DNA from: Conchocele bisecta
Lineage: Eukaryota > Mollusca > Bivalvia > Lucinida > Thyasiridae
DNA length: 64,000 nucleotides
Direction of reading: 5' to 3'
NCBI GenBank assembly: GCA_029237695.1
Contig: CM055280.1
Span: 36,726,508-36,790,507 of the forward strand
The notes beneath the pieces were generated by a model. The model had not been told where the DNA came from. It worked only from the letters and a program-made list of their open reading frames with translations, and made no database searches. Below, in pieces: positions 57,745-64,000 of this stretch (position 1 is the first letter of the stretch; each line of letters begins with the position of its first letter). Both the position numbers and the translations under genes were made by a program.

Positions 57745-59051
57745 GAATTATGGCGTGCCACAAATGCAAGCCAGTGGTTAATGCTCCCATACCATTGCCT
57801 CTCGCAGAAAGCAGGTATGCTCTGATTGAACTTGAATTATGAGGCATGTTATTTGGCCCGAAGCGGTTTCGTTATGTGTACGAGCTGACTGTTCAAGTGG
57901 AATATGATCACCTGCGTCCCATATCCATTATGAAAGAATACTATATTCATGTCCACCCATATTACAGGATATTTTACTGCAGCTGAAGCAATATGACCTA
58001 TCAGTGAAACATGTTTCTGGCAAAAACGTACTAGTTACTGATACGCTATCCCACAAGACAGTAACATACATATATCCTAATGTTATTAAGGATATGAATT
58101 CACAGGTACATGCAGTATCGCGAACTTACATGTCACTGATCGCGAGTTGCAAGCAATTGAAAACTTGACTGAGTAAGATGCACAATTTATTCTGCTAGAA
58201 AAAAACGATTCTAAAGGGATAACTCAGAAAAATAATGGCGTCATGGGATTATAGAGTTAAGCTGAAAGGACATAAGATCATAATTCCGACTGCATTAGAA
58301 TCCAACATGTTGCATGCCGTACAAAACAATCATCTAGCCATTCAGAAATGCCTCAGACGAGAGCAAGATATGTTCTGGTAAAATGGTTGGAAGTTGTTCA
58401 ATTGAAGATAGAAATCAAATGACAAAAAGACTCTGATATCACACTATGTATCAGGCCGCCCATGAGAAACTGTTGCTACAAACATTTCCAAATATAATGA
58501 AAATAATGTTCTCGTAACTGTTAACTGCAACACTCACAAAACATGAAATCCAAAATGACCATTTGGGAAGTTAAAACGGATTTACAGTAGGCATGGTGTC
58601 AGATGAAGTCTGAAATTTGCCTCCCAGGAATTTGCTGATTTTGCAAAATTTCCATGTCACATGCTCTATGTAGCCCATGTCCTGTGGGTTAGACGGACGA
58701 AAAGTAGTCATTGTGAAACAAATTTTCTTAAACAAGGTGCATGTACAGACCTATATAATGGTATACTGGAATTTTGAAACTCCCATAATTGGCATGGAAT
58801 ATTGAAACTCCCATAACCAGCAGCAGTTATTGATGGGACGGTGGCTTCAATCCAGTTTACTGACCACTTGTGAGCCTTTATTGCAAAAAGAAATCCTGTT
58901 TTTATTTGCGACAATCAGTCATCAACAGAGCATGAAATGCTATGATAAGAACACAGTAGCATACATTGTACAGACTGCAGATGGTGCATCATATCGCCAT
59001 AACAGACGCCTTCTCATGAAAACAAGGGAAAATATGAATATTTATATTTGA
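57745..59051 (+). pseudogene. Ty3/gypsy retrotransposon pol remnant (RNase H to integrase)
   Basis: Fragments in several frames run in the order expected for a gypsy-type pol. First is an RNase H-like piece (RYALIELEL, then ISIMKEYY), then LQLKQYDLSVKHVSGKNVLV with TDTLSHK at about 57970-58060. Next are a zinc-binding integrase piece (KIIIPTALESNMLHAVQNNH at about 58275-58335) and late integrase pieces (EFADFAK at about 58630 in another frame; MGRWLQSSL at 58833). The last piece is ADGASYRHNRRLLMKTREN near 58980-59035. Many stops and shifts are present. Neither LTR is visible, so only a decayed internal part remains. Confidence 0.75.
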
Positions 59052-60860
59052 AATGCAATATACAAGACATTGATGTAAACGTTTTTGGACAAAATGGATG
59101 ACTTGCCATATTATTTATCTTCTTATCTTAAATGAAAACACAATACAAATAAACACTTATTTTCAGCGGCCATTCTTAAGATAATGATGGCTGGTACCAC
59201 AGTACTACTTCCGATAATCCCAACAGTTTGTGTTCATTGTATTAGGAATATAAGCAGAAGAAACATACACAAATATCACCACTGCATTACAATTCTACAA
59301 TACATATTAGATTGTCAAGTTTAAAATGGCAGGCATTTTGAAAAAAAATGGCTGCCATTTCTAAATATACTGAAATCATTATGCCAATATTTCTTATCCA
59401 TAATAATGTGTTTGGCTGAAGAAACGCACACCACATATAATGACATTAACGTGAAATATAAATTAATTTCAATGGCGGCCATTTTGAAATTCAAACTGGC
59501 AATCATACGGCTCTTAGGAAAAATGGAACCAATTCCAGTTGTGTTGTATGTAGTATATATATATATATATATGTTTTCTATCAAACACACATGTGCCAAT
59601 CACAATGTCATTTAAAAATACATAACTACAGACATACTACAATGTGTACTAAATCTTTGATGTGGCGATGTACATAACACACTTATTTTCGGTGGCCATT
59701 TGGATTACTGGTAGCGAAGTATTAGTTAGTAATAATCTCGTCAGTCTGTGTTCAAAGAAATATGAGCATAACCAGAAGGAAAATACACAATGTTACCACG
59801 ACATTCAAAAATGTACAATACTTACTGGATTTCCAAGTTTATAATAGCGGCCATTTTGAAATCTAAAGTAGCTGGCATTTAAAAATATATTGGACTCATA
59901 CTACCAATAGTTCTTGTCCATAATAAAGGTGTTTTGGGTGCAAAAAAAACACACATAATGAATTTGACCTCGAAATATAAATTTCAATGTTGTCCATTTG
60001 AATTTCAATATGGCGGCCACACGGCTTATAGAAAAAATGGAACCTACCCCAGTTTTGTTGTATGTGGTCTATAAATAAAAATAAACCTTGGTTCAAACAA
60101 TGTAGCAAAAGATGTTACAAGACGACAAAACCGTATACACTAAAATATTGAAAAAGGTTTCATTATTTTGTTTCTTTGAGGGTATTATGACATTATACAA
60201 GGTGTCCGAAAGTTCGTAACGGTGAATGTGTAGATAATTGACGATTTCTGTCGTGTGTAATGATTGAGCATTAGTAGTTGCACAAAACTATGTAAATTAC
60301 CCCATACCAACGAAATTCACCCAAATCTACCCGAATTACCCATAAGACACCAACATACTGACCATCTGTTCAAACACCTGTGTATTAGTGCAGTCTGATT
60401 AGTGTATATAACATTCGATATTAATTCAGGGAGTGTTCCTTGTGTATTTAACACTAAACTTCAGTCGAAAATGCAATTAATCCACTTTTCTTGCTTCTGG
60501 TATATGTGTAGCGGAAATAGAGACTCATATATGAATCATGGTGTAATATATCTATTAAAGGTACATTGTAGTTTTGCTCGATTGTGGCACATATCAGAAA
60601 CAAATAGGACATACGCTAAATTTCGGTACACGATGGTTGTATGTAGTTTGTTTTTGTATCGCTCGCATTTTTCTCGGTGATAAATGCGAACGTTATATAA
60701 GTACAAACAATATCAAACCATTGATTGGTTTCTGATATATACCATAACCGTCCACAAACAGCTTTAACTACATGTATAAGCTAAATAATAATATAGATTG
60801 GAGCAATTGATTTGCATATGTTATTTGCTTTTCGCTTAAGTAATAACCGACATATTCAGT
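59052..60860. other. No gene seen; repeated GGCGGCCATTTTGAA motifs
   Basis: AT-rich DNA with several copies of a GGCGGCCATTTTGAA-like motif (59472, 59846, 60009) and one (TA)n run near 59557. Confidence 0.5.
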
Positions 60861-60908
60861 AGTTGAGACAACATCACCTTACAAACAGTCCCTTTAATAT
60901 CATACTAG

Positions 60909-61145
60909 GAAGCGAGGAGTATAGATACTTCTCATGCGATCCGGACTCTTACATCTTCTGCGCGATATGCTTCGATGTCTCCACCGTGGTGAATGGAGTC
61001 TGCACCGGAACCGGCCTCATTGGCTTGGATGTTCGGGACTTTCCGCCGGACCAGCTCAACTGGGGGATGATAGTACGTGATCTGTGGAGGGTTATGGGAG
61101 TCTCGTTCCTTGATCCCAGGTTCCGGTTTGTGGCGTACGGCGCCG
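60909..61145 (+). CDS. Isolated host exon, unknown family
   Basis: The segment is bounded by an acceptor (catactag) and a strong donor (GCCG then gtaagt at 61146). It is GC-rich in AT-rich flanks and fully open. It encodes YRYFSCDPDSYIFCAICFDV, then GVCTGTGLIGLDVRDFPPDQ, then GVSFLDPRFRFVAYGA. Three cysteines lie close together and the rest is mixed alpha-beta in character. I do not recognise the family. No partner exon is evident within the window. The frame stays open past the donor for about 85 bases, so the exon end relies on the splice consensus. Confidence 0.55.
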
Positions 61146-61227
61146 GTAAGTTTGGGTCAAGATTGATAGCTATAGTCTTTAGAACAAATAGTCTAGGCTC
61201 AGTTTATCAGGTGAGGCTAGGAAGCGC

Positions 61228-61261
61228 GTAGGAATTCCGAGGCTAGCCGAGGAATTCCTAC
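61228..61261. repeat. Short palindrome
   Basis: GTAGGAATTCC and GGAATTCCTAC are exact inverted repeats around GAGGCTAGCCGA, 80 bases after the exon above. Confidence 0.8.
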
Positions 61262-62140
61262 CGGTTGCGAGCTGAGCTTGATGAATTTCATACCTAATAG
61301 CAATCTACATGACTGTATGTTCTCCGATTTGGAGCTAATAAAATAAATGTAACTTTCTCTTTGCGATGTCACATATCAGAATTCCAGATTCTCCGACTAC
61401 ATGCGGTAAACAGCTCTAGATTTTGGACCCATTATAAGGTCATAAAACTACTTCGGTTCTCAGATATCGCCGCGTTTGAATAATCCCTGCGTGTGGAGCA
61501 TTTTATCGTTATGGAGAAATACAATTGTACTATAAATAAGCCTCTTGATCAATACAAAACACTACCATGCAAACATATGTTAAACCCAATCATGTCTGAC
61601 GAAAAGCTTGTGGTCTTTCACGTCTACAGAGGTTACAGTAACTTTACGGAACATATATGTTTGTTTGAGATGTTCGTCTCTGAATTTGTTCATGTTGCCA
61701 AAAACATATTAAAACAATCTGCCCTCCCTCTTCACATTCTGCAAACCCCGTATCTGAGAACCAAAGTACTTATTTGTTATGGCCTAACCAATAACTACTA
61801 CCTGTTACACCATGCCATGATATTTCGGTGCACTACCATCTCGATACAGCAATGTTCAAACAGCTCGCGCTGTACGTTTGCACACGGCTGTGAGCGGCGT
61901 CAAACAATGGCATGTAACAATACCCGATGAATGATCGCAGATTTAGTCAATTTTAGATTTGCTCTTAGTCGTACGAAGCTTTGTGAAATGCCCCCTAGTC
62001 ACAAGTTCAGGTTACACTGATTTATAAAGTTCGTGAATAGTCACTTACTGTCTGTTTCACGAAACTTGTCCAAATGTTAAGCCTATATAAACAATACAAA
62101 AACATATATTGTTTTTGGATCATATTAATTTTTATCAACA

Positions 62141-62482
62141 TTTAAGAATGAGCCTTCTTTTTATTTCGTGAAATGTAGTCCAATATCGATTTTATTGCGC
62201 AAATTTGTTTTTCTCATGTCTATGGGGACTTAACATGGGGATTTATTTTCCAATTTCAGAAATAGCGGACGATTTTTAAAACTTAACTTTCAGTTTGTTT
62301 TCTTAATTAGATCATTGCTATGCCATCTAGCCAGGATTCAGTCAATTCCAATTTTGTTTCGACTCCTCCACGTTCTCCACGTCTTTTCCCCCATGTTAAA
62401 TTCCCATAGAGAAATCATTTTTCGTAATAAAATCAATATTTGACAAAAAAAAAAATAAATAAAAAGAAGGCTCATTCTTAAA
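62141..62482. mobile_element. MITE with TTTAAGAATGAGCCTTCTTT ends
   Basis: The left end TTTAAGAATGAGCCTTCTTT has its exact inverse AAAGAAGGCTCATTCTTAAA at 62463-62482. The interior, about 300 bp, has no coding frame. Confidence 0.88.
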
Positions 62483-62871
62483 TTTTGCTATAATTTATTA
62501 ATTTTTACATTGTGAATATATCCATTTGAATCAATTCCAGTGAAAATGATTCCAAATTGACCATGTGTTTATTGAGAAAGAAGACAAGATATAAAACAAC
62601 AACAGACGGCAGTTTACATTTCCCACATTGAAACGGATACTTGTTTTGCAGGTTGTTCATAGGTTGCCTTCGGTTGATCGACGTCACGGCGGTAATTGTA
62701 CGTCACGTGACCTGTAATTGAGGCCCACGGCGACCAACATAGCTCGATAACTATACATATCAGTTGCATGGTCACTTTTTTAATCACCAACCAAACCATT
62801 GCATGGCTGTAGTACAAACTTGCATGTCTGTGTTTTTTTCTGCATTTTTCTTATTTCTCACCAAAAGTATA

Positions 62872-62930
62872 TGTTGTTACCACTCAGTTGAACCGTCTCG
62901 ACGAGACGGTTCAACCGAGTGGTACCAACA
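62872..62930. repeat. Perfect-centre palindrome, about 29-bp arms
   Basis: CAGTTGAACCGTCTCG is followed directly by ACGAGACGGTTCAACCGAGT, with TGTTGTTACCACT / AGTGGTACCAACA as outer arms. There is essentially no loop. Confidence 0.88.
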
Positions 62931-63277
62931 TACACTTTGTCTGAGATATTAGGTAATAATCAGATCTTTCCACGAAAAGAAAATGGGTTAGCATCTAAAC
63001 TCGACCAATTTTAGAGGGGGCGTGCGCCGGACAGGCTCCCGCCTGGATCCGCACCTGGATATGCATTATGTAAAGCATTTCCAAATTTCCATTCCTAATT
63101 TGCATTTTCTGTGGGATGACGAATATGTCCGCGGACCTATTTGCATGGTCTTAACACGCGAATATGTCCGCAAGAAACGAATATGGCCGCAGTGATTTTG
63201 GGGGTCGTCTCAAGGTGTTCGGTGAATTTTCAACACATATGCAGCTATATCAGTTATGGTTTCAGAGTTCCTAGTGC

Positions 63278-64000
63278 AACCGCGATATTGTTCGCCCTCC
63301 CCTAGTATTGTTCGTCCTCCCCTAGTGTAACCGGAGTATTGTTTACCCTCCCCTAATGAAATCTGGATATTGTTCACCCTCCCCTAGTGTAACCGGAGTA
63401 TTGTTCACCCTCCCCTAGTGAAAACTGAATATTGTTCACCCTCCCCTAGTGTAACCAGGGTATTGTTCAGTTCACCCTCCAATAGTGTAACCGGGATATT
63501 GTTCGCCCTCCCCTAGTGTAATTGGGGTATTGTTCACCCTCCCCTAGTGTAACCGGGATATTGTTCACCCTCCGCTAGCTTAACCGGGATATTGTTCACC
63601 CTCCCCTAGTGTAATCGGTGTATTGTTCACCCTCCCCTAGTGCAACCGGGATATTGTTCACCTACTCCCCCAGCTTAACCGGGATATTGTTCACCCTCCC
63701 CTAGTGAAACCGGGGTATTGTTCGCCCTCCCCTAGTGTAACCGGGTTATTGTTCACCCTCCCCAAGTGTAACCGGATTGTTGTTCGCCCTCCCCAAGTGT
63801 AACCGGGGTAGTGTTCACCCTCCCTTATTGTAACCTGGATATTGTTCATCCTCCCCTAGTGTAACCGGGGTATTGTTCACCCTACCCTATTATAACCGGG
63901 ATATTGTTCATCCTCCCCTATTGTAACCGGGGTATTGTTCACCCTCCCCTATTGTAACAGGGATATTGTTCATCCTCCCCTAGTGTAACCGGGGTATTGT
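63278..64000. repeat. Minisatellite, 31-bp unit, about 23 copies, runs off the edge
   Basis: The unit is TTGTTCACCCTCCCCTAGTG followed by TAACCGGGGTA with small changes. Some units have GTTCGCC or GTTCATC variants. The opposite strand has AGGGGAGGG in each unit. The array is cut by the window end. Confidence 0.93.

Noticed and set aside
61493..61930. 145-codon frame on the plus strand
   Set aside because: No recognisable motif and AT-driven composition, with no splice signals. It is possible but not supported.
63278..64000. CRISPR array
   Set aside because: The 31-bp units are directly adjacent without spacers and the genome is eukaryotic, so it is a minisatellite.

Overview
The window looks like nuclear DNA of a lophotrochozoan animal, most probably a bivalve mollusc. 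The reasons are low gene density, many foldback (MITE-like) elements, minisatellites, tRNA-derived SINEs with a mollusc-type central domain, a decayed Ty3/gypsy element, and short GT-AG bounded exons in an AT-rich background. The species call is inference; nothing in the sequence names it.

The main feature is a Maverick/Polinton element at 20995-35199 (14.2 kb). It has terminal inverted repeats of about 210 bp and is flanked by the 6-bp direct repeat TGATGG. Its gene order is: C2H2 zinc-finger protein (-), protein-primed family B DNA polymerase (+, broken), DDE integrase (-, broken), three small genes (-), a small membrane protein (-, broken), a capsid-like protein (-), an acidic coiled-coil membrane protein (+, broken), a 490-residue tail-anchored protein (-, intact), a small beta-rich protein (+), a fibre-like repeat protein (+, broken), a glycine-rich membrane-associated protein (+, broken) and an unknown AT-rich ORF (-). 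I found no packaging ATPase and no adenovirus-type protease, both usual in canonical Polintons. The polymerase and integrase carry many stops and frameshifts, so this copy cannot move by itself. Several presumptive particle genes are still open.

The Polinton appears to sit in an intron of a host gene on the + strand. Exon-like segments at 17325-17462, 19559-19659 and 20839-20976 lie upstream and a terminal exon at 36576-36732 lies downstream. The second segment resembles the OB fold of replication protein A-like nucleic-acid-binding proteins. Two further isolated exons are at 50277-50498 (cysteine-rich, with an in-frame TAG) and 60909-61145.

The left 17 kb is a mosaic of tandem arrays (442-bp, about 143-bp and about 147-bp periods), a 1335-bp tandem duplication, SINE pieces and MITEs. 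The right 27 kb is AT-rich with foldback elements. It holds a pair of linked foldback modules repeated in inverted orientation at 44.3 and 54.8 kb, a Ty3/gypsy remnant at 57.7-59.05 kb, and a 31-bp minisatellite that runs off the right edge. A 500-N gap at 46732-47231 has identical 16-nt ends on both sides and is probably not a real gap.
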